Source: Lachnospiraceae bacterium (GTDB lineage: Bacteria > Bacillota > Clostridia > Lachnospirales > Lachnospiraceae). Taken from it: a stretch of 64,000 nt of DNA. Both the position numbers and the translations under genes were made by a program. Below, piece by piece: positions 1 through 7,933 of this stretch. A model generated the notes under the pieces. It saw only the letters and a program-made list of their open reading frames with translations, ran no database searches and had not been told where the DNA came from. Numbering within the stretch: position 1 is the first letter of the stretch; every line of letters starts with the position of its first letter. The DNA is taken from NCBI GenBank assembly GCA_017621815.1, contig JAGASK010000018.1, forward strand, positions 49,755-113,754. The letters run 5' to 3'.

Positions 1-694
1 ACTCTTTACTGCTGTTTTTCACAAGGGAACGTAAATCATCCCCTGAATTTCCTACAATAAAATCAAAATCTCCATAAGTTTTCCTGAGATTTTCCAGAAA
101 AGCTGCCGCCTTATCCGATAATTTAAACTTACCGCTCTTTACCTCTTCTGCTTCTGCCTTCTGGGCTGCCTTATATTCCTTCAGATATTCCACCGGTATA
201 GGCTCTCTATCTGCCGCAGTTTCTCCCAAAAGTCCCTTTCCATATTGTTCTAATGCCGTGAGTGCATCACCTGAAAATTCCACGATAACATTATCTCCAT
301 ACTGGGAAGATATTTCATTCATTGTACGAAAAGTTTCTTCTTTGGTCATTTTATCCATGACCTTGTTTCCTTTTTCGTCAATAGTATTAAACTCATAACG
401 AACTATCGTATCTTTCTTTCCTGCGCCGGAACCATAACTTGCTATCTGTTCTGTTCCCCTATAAAACTGTCCGTAATTATTGCTGATATTTGCTGCCACT
501 TTATCATCCTCCTTTAATAGTTTGGGATTTCCACTTTCATCCTGTCCTAATCGATACAGCCCGCTCGGCTTGCTGCCGGACTTTTCACTGCTGATATACT
601 CGTCCTTTGGAACAGGAATACCTTCACTCTTATTTCCTGCACCTGCAACACAGGCTCACTATGAGTCCAAGCATTTATAAATTTCTTGCACCAT
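1..694 (-). pseudogene. Broken gene of unknown family, runs off left edge
   Basis: One minus-strand frame runs from an ATG at 692-694 to the window edge but carries two consecutive stops (TAG 659-661, TGA 656-658) after 11 codons. Beyond the stops the frame stays open for more than 200 codons with a normal protein composition (for example PVPKDEYISSEKSG and EFNTIDEKGNKVMDKMTKEE). A GTG at 497-499 preceded by AAAGGAGG could still restart translation and give a shorter product of at least 166 residues. The gene follows the 709-1260 gene by 14 bases on the same strand, so the two probably form an operon. I do not recognise the family. The in-frame double stop suggests a decayed 5' end, but the GTG restart keeps a functional truncated protein possible. 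Confidence 0.6.
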
Positions 695-708
695 ACTAAA
701 TATACTGT

Positions 709-1260
709 TTATCTTTTCCCCCAATTCATATAGATGTCCATGTTCCTCATATAAAATGACATTAAATCAAATCTGCCAAGCAGTTTCATATCTCTTATTA
801 CTTCTTCAAACATTGCAATAAAGTTGCCTCTGTCATTAAGCCCCATTTCTCCATATCCACCGGTAGCCGTAAGTGGTAAAGACCCCAAACCGCCGCCTTT
901 GTCCACATTAAGATATGACTCTAAAGCTCTCATTTCCACCACTGTCGCACAGGAAGGATTCACTTTGTTGATATGTATCGTCTGTTCAAATTCGTTTCCA
1001 TTCTCATCAACGCCCTTTGCAACTACAGTCGGATCTTCCTCTGTTGAACCTTCTGCATATTTGATATAAAAGGATAATCCCGTACCATTTCCTCCTGAAT
1101 AAAGCATATCGTCAGTCTTCAAATAAACTTTATAAGTTTTTTGTGTGTTCGCCACATTGTTCATCTGGTTATTAAATCCATTATGAGAAGTTGTTTTCTG
1201 TGTTCTTCTTGTTTCATATCCTACTGGATATCCTGTTGTTCCGATTCCACTAATCGCCAT
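709..1260 (-). CDS. Hypothetical protein, 183 aa
   Basis: I chose the ATG at 1258-1260 because GAAAGGAGG sits 8 bases upstream. An in-frame start at 1305 adds 15 residues but has no comparable site. The product begins MAISGIGTTGYPVGYETRR, has no signal peptide or membrane segment, and contains a glycine-rich stretch around residue 130 (KGGGLGSLPLTATGGYGEMG). I do not recognise a characterised domain. The N-terminal MAI.GI..TGYP pattern recalls small uncharacterised proteins of Lachnospiraceae, but that is memory and not a search. It lies just upstream of the broken gene at 1-694 and is probably co-transcribed with it. Confidence 0.7.
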   Translation of the reverse strand: MAISGIGTTGYPVGYETRRTQKTTSHNGFNNQMNNVANTQKTYKVYLKTDDMLYSGGNGTGLSFYIKYAEGSTEEDPTVVAKGVDENGNEFEQTIHINKVNPSCATVVEMRALESYLNVDKGGGLGSLPLTATGGYGEMGLNDRGNFIAMFEEVIRDMKLLGRFDLMSFYMRNMDIYMNWGKR

Positions 1261-1472
1261 TTTTGTATTCCTCCTTTCAAACTTATTGCTCTTCCCCAAG
1301 GCCACACCTTGTTATAGTTCCCAAATTAAAGAAAATAAGGGATTTTGCATCATATCAGGATTGCTGATACCATTTAATCATACAGGTTATTATATACAGA
1401 GTACAAATTCATTTGGGATGGCATCAGAGCCGCCTGCTGCATCAAATGCTTTTGGTACAAAAGATAGGCACT

Positions 1473-1547
1473 TTAAACGAATTGATCAATCAGACCTTTT
1501 AGCTGCTCCCGGATTATCTTTTCATCATCAACGACTGCTATATTCAA
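1473..1547 (-). pseudogene. Response-regulator receiver fragment, 24 codons
   Basis: From a TTG at 1545-1547 the minus strand reads LNIAVVDDEKIIREQLKGLI and then DQFV and a stop. VDDE followed by a basic/hydrophobic helix is the first beta strand, acidic pocket and first helix of a CheY-like receiver domain, in the style of LytTR/AgrA-type regulators. Only this first ~24 residues remain; the phospho-acceptor Asp, the conserved Thr and Lys and any output domain are absent. It is best read as the 5' remnant of a two-component regulator gene. Confidence 0.6.
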
Positions 1548-2045
1548 TGAACTTTACCTTCATTTCTTTACAAAGATTTTTATAGCTTTTATTTTGTATA
1601 TCGGCAGAATTTTTTTATTTTTCTTCTAAATGTAACGAAACCCCTTTGAAATGAAACGAAACAGAAAGAAGCCGAAAATTAAGGACTAAAGTTATTCCCT
1701 TTAACTTCCCCGGTTTCCAAGTCAATTCCGCTATCATGCCAGAGGATATGCGGACATCCGTCCTGCCTATGAAAATAGCATACCGCCGCATATGCCACAA
1801 AAAGAGAGGCTCACCGACCACTCCGGTGAACCCCTTCAAGCTCCCCAAAAAATAATTGTGCCAAATTATACACATACCATATATATAGACTGGTGTGTAT
1901 TACACATACCCTATACATATATTTTATATATAAAATAATAAGCATCCAAATGAAAAAGCCCTTTTTATTACACACAGACAACTGGAAGTTATGAAAGCAG
2001 CGCTGTTTTATACACAATTCCCTTTTTATCAAGGAAACTGTATCT
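1548..2045. other. Intergenic stretch without a convincing gene
   Basis: About 500 bases lie between the receiver fragment and the GNAT gene. Open frames on the minus strand (for example 1615-1875 and 1811-2032) have implausible compositions and no ribosome binding sites. Positions 1860-1960 are extremely AT-rich. This may be the decayed remainder of the regulator locus, but I could not recognise any conserved motif. Confidence 0.5.
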
Positions 2046-2585
2046 CTAATTAAAAAATTTATTGTATTTTCCCTTATTTTTAAATGGTTTTTTCTGAATA
2101 CTTTTCATATATAACGTATAATCACTTGGATCAAATTCATCTCCATAACCTCTATCAATTGCTTCTGTAAATCCGAATTTAAAATAAATATGTTTTGCTC
2201 TTTTATTATCATCTTCAACACCAATAGTAAATTCAGTATAACCCTGCTGCTCTAAATCAGATAAAGCAAATTGAATTAACTTTTGCCCAAGACCTAATCC
2301 TTGACATTTTTTATCTATTCTAAAAGCTTGAAGATAAACTCTTTGATTAGGTATTGTTTCAGAAGTCAGATCATGACTTACATAATTAATTGATAATTCC
2401 CCTATAAAAGTATTATTTAGTTCAATAACATAAACATCAATTTCTTTATTATCAAATTCTTTCAATCTCATATCTCGATACTTTAACCACATTTGTTCAT
2501 TATCCGGAAATAAGTCATGTAATCTATCAAATTCATTTTTCATGATTTTTCTATATATATAATTCACTGTATCTTCTATATCCAT
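2046..2585 (-). CDS. GNAT family N-acetyltransferase
   Basis: This 179-residue cytoplasmic protein is predicted to move an acetyl group from acetyl-CoA to an amine on an unknown substrate. The pyrophosphate-binding motif A is visible as KKCQGLGLGQKLI (residues ~93-105), followed by the typical ending VEDDNKRAKHIYFKFGF, in which a residue pair near the C terminus packs against acetyl-CoA. Length matches a single GNAT domain. The start at 2585 is supported by GTGAGG upstream. It stands alone between intergenic regions, and its substrate cannot be told from context. Confidence 0.88.
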   Translation of the reverse strand: MDIEDTVNYIYRKIMKNEFDRLHDLFPDNEQMWLKYRDMRLKEFDNKEIDVYVIELNNTFIGELSINYVSHDLTSETIPNQRVYLQAFRIDKKCQGLGLGQKLIQFALSDLEQQGYTEFTIGVEDDNKRAKHIYFKFGFTEAIDRGYGDEFDPSDYTLYMKSIQKKPFKNKGKYNKFFN

Positions 2586-2786
2586 TTTTTACCTCACTCT
2601 ATAAATCCTGATTGTGCTTTGTTGCTGTTTAAGGGAACTATTAGCTGTTATATTTGTTTATTAAAATCTCTTCTAACCCTTGAAAACACTATAACACAAA
2701 ACATATGGGAATGGTAAACTGATTGAAATGCTTTCAAAAAATCGATGAAAAGAGGCCATATAAAAGATGAACTGCGGAGAAGGTAA

Positions 2787-3281
2787 TCAATCAACAATTA
2801 CTTGTTGGAAATCTTTCGTCCAATCAATAATTATCCGCTTATCGTATTTATTAATATTATCAGGTAGATTTGTTTTATCAAAAAACCTGTGTTCCAGTGC
2901 TTCTTCTGTATTATTTTGAATTTCCCCGCTATACACAGTTGTCTTAAAAATGATACCTGTCCCATAACAAATATCTCCATTTGGATAAGTGATAATTCCA
3001 TCCTCCCCCGAATAAATACCAAACAATGTCAGTTCTTCTATCTCAATTCCGGCTTCTTCAAATGCTTCTCTTTTTACCACTTCTATAAATTTCTCACCAA
3101 TCTCCATAGAACCTCCAAGAAGTGCCCAAGAGCTATTATCACGTCGCTTTTGGAGCAATATTTCCCCTTTGTCGTTTTCGATGATAACTCCGCAGCTTAT
3201 TACCATAAGAGGCGCATGCCCTACATCTTTACGCATCTCCACTATATAATTTCCTCTATACTTTGCTATAATATCTTTCAT
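2787..3281 (-). CDS. NUDIX hydrolase
   Basis: A 164-residue Nudix protein, expected to hydrolyse a nucleoside diphosphate linked to another moiety. The Nudix box is complete: GGSMEIGEKFIEVVKREAFE followed by EAGIEI, matching G-x5-E-x7-R-E-x2-E-E-x-G-U. I chose the ATG at 3279-3281, preceded by AAGGGAG; a GTG four codons upstream is possible but would overlap that site. The C-terminal half (ICYGTGIIFKTTVYSGEI, then EALEHRFFD) is typical of small MutT-like enzymes whose substrate cannot be read from sequence. Confidence 0.9.
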   Translation of the reverse strand: MKDIIAKYRGNYIVEMRKDVGHAPLMVISCGVIIENDKGEILLQKRRDNSSWALLGGSMEIGEKFIEVVKREAFEEAGIEIEELTLFGIYSGEDGIITYPNGDICYGTGIIFKTTVYSGEIQNNTEEALEHRFFDKTNLPDNINKYDKRIIIDWTKDFQQVIVD

Positions 3282-3446
3282 ATCAGCAACCACTCCCTTA
3301 TGTTATTTGAAAATCTCACACTATAATTTCACTTGTAACTCTCAAAGGTATGTCAGTTGTTCTTGTACCTTTTTGTCGATATTCCAATCAGTCTCACCAT
3401 GCCTTGCCGGTAAAATGCTCATTACCAGCCTTTGTCTCCCAGGTCA

Positions 3447-3490
3447 AATAATAGAAGGTACGCTTTGCGAACTTTTTATTATCATGAATA
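3447..3490 (+). repeat. REP-like palindrome, copy A
   Basis: An imperfect hairpin (arms about 3449-3463 and 3466-3482: ATAATAGAAGGTACGC against TGCGAACTTTTTATTAT) is followed by ATCATGAATAA. The same pattern recurs at 7783-7820, 13932-13969 and 21156-21197. Copy A reads on the plus strand between the Nudix and HD-domain genes, both of which are on the minus strand. Confidence 0.8.
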
Positions 3491-3514
3491 AGAATTTCAG
3501 TTCTAGCCGAAATA

Positions 3515-4147
3515 TCAATTCTCTTGTCTTGGTGGTGTCCATGGTTTAGAATTCAACAAGGTAGTCTTTCCTATATCCGGAAGAACATCGTATATAGAAC
3601 ACCCCATCTTATTTTCAAAATCTTCCTTTATTTCAAATATCACATTCCATCCCTTAATGTAATCCTCCATAATCCCATATCTTCTGGTTACATCAACAAA
3701 TCTCTTTTCTAAAATCACAAAACCATAATCGGTTGCAAGAGCATCACACATCTGAATTAGCTTATCATATTCATCAGCTGCTCCACAACTGATTATGTAT
3801 TGTTTAATCTCTTTTTCTTCTAATGTTTCAGGGTCATAGTTAAATTCATCTTTCATGAACACATATGAATGGGTCATACAAATTCTTGCTGCTTCATCCC
3901 TACCCCTGTCCGTACAGTATTTATACCCTTCATATACATGTTTAGGAATATTTACAATTCCTACTCGTCTGCCAATATCATGTAATAATCCAATTATGTA
4001 TGCCTTATCTTCATCTAATGCTGGAACAAGATGTGCAATATTCCTTGCTGCAATACCAACATTTTCTGAATGTTTTACCCATGGACCTGGGTTCAATTCA
4101 CCTGCAATATGCAATTCTTTTAACGCCTCTTCAATAGTGGGTAACAT
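3515..4147 (-). CDS. HD-domain phosphohydrolase family protein
   Basis: A 210-residue single-domain protein of the HD superfamily of metal-dependent phosphohydrolases. The metal-binding set is visible as H in KHSENVGIAARNIA (residues ~25-38), the HD pair in IIGLLHDIGRR (~51-61), and a following His in ICMTHSYVF (~89-97). The start at 4147 has GGGAGAG upstream. Its 3' neighbour is a palindromic repeat, and the acetyltransferase fragment overlaps its 5' end by 17 bases. The substrate is unknown; proteins of this build are often annotated only as HDIG-domain proteins. Confidence 0.85.
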   Translation of the reverse strand: MLPTIEEALKELHIAGELNPGPWVKHSENVGIAARNIAHLVPALDEDKAYIIGLLHDIGRRVGIVNIPKHVYEGYKYCTDRGRDEAARICMTHSYVFMKDEFNYDPETLEEKEIKQYIISCGAADEYDKLIQMCDALATDYGFVILEKRFVDVTRRYGIMEDYIKGWNVIFEIKEDFENKMGCSIYDVLPDIGKTTLLNSKPWTPPRQEN

Positions 4148-4463
4148 ACTTATCTCTCCCTATTATTTTTTTCATATATGTACCATATTCCATTTGCCTC
4201 AAATATTGATAACCACTCTTCTGCAGCTCCTTATTAGAACTGATATTTCTAACCTCAGCATTACCTTGTAATCTATCCATTGATGTTTCTGAAAATATGA
4301 ACTCTACAACACGCCGCATTGCCTCTGTACATATTCCGTTATTCCACAACCAAGGTGCGATACGATAACCGACCATTCCGACACCTCCAAGACGCTGCAC
4401 TATATCTGAAAATGTCTTACAGTAAGAATCTACAAGACTGTCGGCTAAACCAGGAACGAGCAT
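4131..4463 (-). pseudogene. C-terminal fragment of a GNAT acetyltransferase
   Basis: Residues ~29-95 read like the second half of a RimJ/RimL-type acetyltransferase: GMVGYRIAPWLWNNGICTEA, then NISSNKELQKSGYQYL. The first half of that fold is missing. The upstream part (LADSLVDSYCKTFSDIVQRL) does not look like the usual GNAT N terminus, and no ribosome binding site precedes the first ATG. The frame stays open a little further upstream but enters the promoter of the antitoxin RNA (4474-4502). I therefore read it as a 5'-truncated gene, perhaps cut when the toxin-antitoxin module arrived. Confidence 0.6.
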
Positions 4464-4473
4464 CCGGCGATAT

Positions 4474-4502
4474 TTGACATCCTCATGGGAATCTGCTAAA
4501 AT
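4474..4502 (+). promoter_or_regulatory. Promoter of the antitoxin RNA
   Basis: TTGACA at 4474-4479 and TAAAAT at 4497-4502 are separated by exactly 17 bases and point toward the toxin gene, with no coding sequence ahead on this strand. Predicted transcription start is near 4509. Confidence 0.8.
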
Positions 4503-4508
4503 AAAGAT

Positions 4509-4601
4509 ATAAAAAAGGGTGCTACCGATAGACGGTTAGCCTAAGATTAATTCACTTTAATAAAAAGTAACCGTATCCTTGGCCAAGGCGGTTACTTTTT
4601 T
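4509..4601 (+). ncRNA. Candidate antisense antitoxin RNA (Fst/TxpA-type)
   Basis: Starting at the promoter at 4474-4502, this ~90-nt RNA would run head-on into the toxin transcript and end at the shared hairpin terminator (4562-4601), so that its 3' part is complementary to the 3' end of the toxin mRNA. Near its 5' end it has GGGTGCTACCGATAGACGG, which folds into a small hairpin. The toxin mRNA begins with a closely similar GGGTGCTACC sequence. Convergent transcripts, a shared bidirectional terminator and repeated 5' elements are the layout known for the Enterococcus par (fst) family. Expression itself is inferred. Confidence 0.7.
4562..4601. terminator. Bidirectional terminator shared by toxin and antitoxin
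   Basis: A strong stem (AAGTAACCG and CCTTGG against CCAAGG and CGGTTACTT) is bordered by an A-run on one side and a T-run on the other, so it can end transcription in both directions. It overlaps the last codons of the toxin gene, whose stop is at 4592-4594. Confidence 0.85.
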
Positions 4602-4684
4602 GTGTGGTCAATGTATGCAATCAAGATCGTCACAACAATTCCAAGAATCATCAGTACGATGGAGAGCAGTTCAAAGTCACTCAT
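4592..4684 (-). CDS. Holin-like type I toxin peptide, 30 aa
   Basis: The peptide (MSDFELLSIVLMILGIVVTI followed by LIAYIDHTKK) is one hydrophobic transmembrane helix with an acidic N terminus and a charged tail. This matches the small Gram-positive peptides usually annotated as putative holin-like toxins (Fst/TxpA/BsrG group), which insert in the cell's own membrane when not repressed. AAAGGAGGG lies 8 bases upstream of the ATG at 4682-4684. A ~120-base 5' leader and the convergent antisense RNA fit a type I toxin-antitoxin pair. It is too short for most gene finders. Confidence 0.85.
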   Translation of the reverse strand: MSDFELLSIVLMILGIVVTILIAYIDHTKK

Positions 4685-4813
4685 AAAGCAAGCCCTCCTT
4701 TCCCAGATTTCCCTGTTTCTGAAAATCAGCCTGCAGGGATTTCTATGTAATCAGAGGGTCCAGTCCCTCTGTTGAAGGACTAACCGCCTACCGTTATGGT
4801 AGCACCCATAAAT

Positions 4814-4842
4814 ATTTTATCAGAAAATGTCGGCAGCTACAA
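4814..4842 (-). promoter_or_regulatory. Promoter of the toxin mRNA
   Basis: On the minus strand TTGTAG (4837-4842) and TAAAAT (4814-4819) are 17 bases apart. The predicted start is just before GGGTGCTACC, the same first bases as the antitoxin RNA. CTACCATAACGGTAG near the start of the leader can fold into a hairpin. Confidence 0.75.
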
Positions 4843-4999
4843 GCTAATGCGGCTTTTTCCATATAAAAATTCTCATAAGTCTCTACCCCATACTTTTGGA
4901 CATAACCATACTTTTTAGCAAAACCTCATCCCTTTTGCCATTTTGTGTGTTTCCAAGCCTTATTGCTACTCTCGCAGCAGTCCTAAAATTTCACACAAC

Positions 5000-5040
5000 A
5001 AAAGGAGCTTTTTGTGAGCAAGCTCCCAAAAGCCCCTTTC
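5000..5040 (-). terminator. Terminator downstream of ppdK
   Basis: On the minus strand AAAGGGGCTTTT pairs with AAAAAGCTCCTTT around a loop containing GGGAGCTTGC, followed by TTTTGTTG. It lies about 35 bases beyond the ppdK stop codon. Confidence 0.65.
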
Positions 5041-5075
5041 GTTAGTCCACGCATGGCTCATTGCCACCGCGGAAG

Positions 5076-7697
5076 TTATTTATTCTGAATTGCCGCCTGC
5101 GCCGCTGCCAGCCTTGCAATAGGCACTCTGTAAGGTGAGCAGGATACATAGGTAAGTCCAACCTTGTGACAGAATTCTACGGAAGACGGGTCACCGCCGT
5201 GCTCACCGCAGATACCCAGCTTAATATTGGGTCTTGTCTTTCTGCCTTTTTCAGCCGCCATCTGTACCAGCTGGCCTACGCCCTTCTGGTCAAGTCTTGC
5301 AAACGGATCAGATTCATAAATCTTTTTCTTATAATAGTCGCCTAAGAACTTTCCGGCATCATCTCTGGAGAAACCAAAAGTCATCTGAGTCAGGTCGTTG
5401 GTTCCGAATGAGAAGAATTCTGCTTCTTCGGCAATTTCATCTGCAAGCAAAGCCGCTCTCGGAATTTCAATCATGGTTCCGATATGATACTGGATATCGG
5501 AATTCTTTTCCTTCTTAACCTGCTCTGCAGTTTCCACTACCACATCCTTAACATACTTAAGCTCTTTCTTTTCTCCTACTAAAGGAATCATGATTTCGGG
5601 AACAATATCATATCCCTTCTCATTCTTCACTTCAATGGCTGCTTCCATAACCGCTCTTGTCTGCATTCTTGCAATTTCAGGATAAGTAACTGCAAGACGG
5701 CATCCGCGGTGTCCCATCATGGGATTAAACTCATGAAGAGAATCACAGATTTCCTGTACCTGCTCAGCTGTCATCATCATTTTAACTGCCAAATCGTCGA
5801 TGTCATCCTTTTCAGTAGGAACAAATTCATGTAACGGAGGATCCAGGAAACGAATGGTAACCGGTCTGCCCTCCATAGCTTCATAGAGACCTTTGAAATC
5901 TCCCTTCTGATAAGGAATCAAATCATTTAATGCCTTTTCTCTTTCCTGCTGGGTTCTTGACAGAATCATCTGACGAATCTTGGGAATTCTGTCAGCATCA
6001 AAGAACATATGCTCCGTACGGCAAAGACCGATACCTTCTGCACCATATTTCACAGCATTAGCTGCGTCAGCAGGAGTATCTGCATTGGTACGTACCTGCA
6101 GCTTACGGAAGGAATCTGCCCAGTTCATGATTCTTTCAAAATTGCCGCTGATTGCAGCCTCTCTTGTCTTAATATCACCGTCATAAATCTTACCTGTGGA
6201 ACCGTCTAAAGAAATATAATCCCCTTCATGATAAACGTGTCCGCCAAGTTCAAATACCTTGTCTTCTTCATTAATGGAAATTTCACCGCAGCCTGATACA
6301 CAGCAGGTTCCCATACCACGGGCAACAACCGCTGCATGGCTCGTCATACCGCCTCTGACAGTAAGAATACCTTCTGCTGCATGCATTCCTTCAATATCCT
6401 CAGGAGATGTTTCCAAACGAACCAGTACAACTCTCTCTCCGCCTTCATGAGCCTTTTTTGCTTCCTCAGCAGTAAAATAAACCTTACCTGCTGCAGCCCC
6501 GGGAGATGCGGGAAGAGCCTGTCCGATTACCACACCGGCCTTTAAAGCCTCTGCATCGAAAGTAGGATGAAGCAGCTGGTCTAAAGATTTTGCTTCGATA
6601 CGAAGCACTGCTTCTTCCGGTGTAATCTTGCCTTCATCCACAAGGTCGCAGGCTATCTGAAGCGCTGCGGGAGCAGTTCTTTTACCGTTTCTTGTCTGCA
6701 GGAAGAAAAGCTTGCCGTTTTCAATAGTAAATTCCATATCCTGCATATCACGGTAATGGTCTTCCAGCTTGTTAGCAATATCAATAAACTGCTTATAGCA
6801 TTCCGGCAAATCCTGTTCCAGCCTTGTGATAGGCTGGGGTGTTCTGATTCCGGCAACAACGTCTTCGCCCTGGGCATTAATCAGATACTCTCCGTAAATA
6901 CCCTTTTCACCGGTGGAAGGATTTCTGGTAAATGCAACACCTGTACCGGATGTATTTCCCATGTTGCCGAATACCATGGCCTGTACGTTAACTGCTGTTC
7001 CCCAGTCACCGGGAATATCATTCATACGTCTGTAAACAATAGCTCTTTCATTATCCCAGGAACGGAATACCGCTTTCACAGCTTCCATCAGCTGTACCTT
7101 GGGATCCTGAGGGAAATCTTCTCCCATTTTATCCTTATATACTGCTTTAAAACGAACAATTACTTCTTTTAAATCCTCTGCTGTCAAATCGGTGTCATAT
7201 TTTACACCTTTACCATCCTTGATTTCATCCAGAATCCTCTCAAAGAAGGATTTGGGAATCTCCATAACAACATCTGAGAACATCTGAATAAAACGACGAT
7301 AGGAATCATATGCAAATCTGGGATTGCCTGTTTTAGCAGCAAAGCCTTCTACCGCCACATCCGTAAGACCCAGATTTAAGATAGTATCCATCATACCCGG
7401 CATGGACGCTCTCGCACCGGAACGAACCGATACCAGCAGCGGATTTTCCGTATCGCCAAACTTCTTACCCTGTTTAGCCTCCAGAGCACTGAGAGCATCA
7501 AAAATCTGCCCTTTGATTTCATCTGAAATCTGTCTGCCACTTGCATAATAATTGGTACATGCTTCCGTGGTGACTGTGAACCCCTGAGGAATCGGCAGAC
7601 CTAAATTGGTCATTTCTGCAAGATTTGCACCTTTTCCTCCAAGAAGGTTACGCATATCCGCATTTCCTTCTTCAAAAGAATAAACCCATTTTGCCAT
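5076..7697 (-). CDS. ppdK: Pyruvate, phosphate dikinase
   Basis: This 873-residue cytoplasmic enzyme interconverts pyruvate, ATP and phosphate with phosphoenolpyruvate, AMP and pyrophosphate. In anaerobic Clostridia it serves glycolysis or gluconeogenesis at the PEP/pyruvate node. The N-terminal ATP-grasp part begins KWVYSFEEGNADMRNLLGGK. The swivelling phosphohistidine domain carries GGMTSHAAVVARGMGTCCVS with the catalytic His at ~456. The C-terminal TIM barrel has GTNDLTQMTFGFSRDD and the catalytic Cys in GICGEHGGDPSSVEFCHKVG. Length equals the bacterial family norm, so it is intact. GGGAGAG sits upstream of the start. It is transcribed alone. Confidence 0.98.
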   Translation of the reverse strand: MAKWVYSFEEGNADMRNLLGGKGANLAEMTNLGLPIPQGFTVTTEACTNYYASGRQISDEIKGQIFDALSALEAKQGKKFGDTENPLLVSVRSGARASMPGMMDTILNLGLTDVAVEGFAAKTGNPRFAYDSYRRFIQMFSDVVMEIPKSFFERILDEIKDGKGVKYDTDLTAEDLKEVIVRFKAVYKDKMGEDFPQDPKVQLMEAVKAVFRSWDNERAIVYRRMNDIPGDWGTAVNVQAMVFGNMGNTSGTGVAFTRNPSTGEKGIYGEYLINAQGEDVVAGIRTPQPITRLEQDLPECYKQFIDIANKLEDHYRDMQDMEFTIENGKLFFLQTRNGKRTAPAALQIACDLVDEGKITPEEAVLRIEAKSLDQLLHPTFDAEALKAGVVIGQALPASPGAAAGKVYFTAEEAKKAHEGGERVVLVRLETSPEDIEGMHAAEGILTVRGGMTSHAAVVARGMGTCCVSGCGEISINEEDKVFELGGHVYHEGDYISLDGSTGKIYDGDIKTREAAISGNFERIMNWADSFRKLQVRTNADTPADAANAVKYGAEGIGLCRTEHMFFDADRIPKIRQMILSRTQQEREKALNDLIPYQKGDFKGLYEAMEGRPVTIRFLDPPLHEFVPTEKDDIDDLAVKMMMTAEQVQEICDSLHEFNPMMGHRGCRLAVTYPEIARMQTRAVMEAAIEVKNEKGYDIVPEIMIPLVGEKKELKYVKDVVVETAEQVKKEKNSDIQYHIGTMIEIPRAALLADEIAEEAEFFSFGTNDLTQMTFGFSRDDAGKFLGDYYKKKIYESDPFARLDQKGVGQLVQMAAEKGRKTRPNIKLGICGEHGGDPSSVEFCHKVGLTYVSCSPYRVPIARLAAAQAAIQNK

Positions 7698-7743
7698 TGT
7701 TTCTCTCCCTTTTAACCATATTTACAGAATATAAGTTAACCTA

Positions 7744-7773
7744 ATATACCATGAACTATTGTCCATGGTATAT
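7744..7773. promoter_or_regulatory. Perfect 10-bp inverted repeat upstream of ppdK
   Basis: ATATACCATG (7744-7753) and CATGGTATAT (7764-7773) flank a 10-base spacer about 50-75 bases ahead of the ppdK start. It could be an operator or an RNA hairpin in the ppdK leader. No regulator can be named. Confidence 0.5.
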
Positions 7774-7782
7774 AAAATTCAT

Positions 7783-7820
7783 AACAATAGAAAGTTCGCA
7801 ATGCGTACTTTCCATTGTTG
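7783..7820 (-). repeat. REP-like palindrome, copy B
   Basis: Arms ACAATAGAAAGTTCGCA and TGCGTACTTTCCATTGTT face each other around a one-base loop. Read on the minus strand it ends in TTATGAATT, matching copies A and D. It lies between the end of the glycerophosphodiesterase gene and ppdK. Confidence 0.8.
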
Positions 7821-7933
7821 TACACTTTTGTACCTCATATCCTGCATTTAGCATATCTCTTTATGCATTATAACATATTCTAATCGCATTTGCATCATTT
7901 TTTATGTAAAAATACACAATCTTAATAGAAAAT

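Noticed and set aside
1286-1585. Plus-strand open frame of 99 codons
   Set aside because: It lies opposite the receiver fragment, has no ribosome binding site and shows no recognisable protein pattern.
4131-4502. Full acetyltransferase gene reading through the antitoxin promoter
   Set aside because: The upstream part of the frame lacks GNAT motifs and a start site and coincides with a consensus promoter, so only the C-terminal half is supported.
5234-7548. Several plus-strand open frames of 60-140 codons opposite ppdK
   Set aside because: They are antisense shadows of a long, clearly coding gene, with no binding sites of their own.
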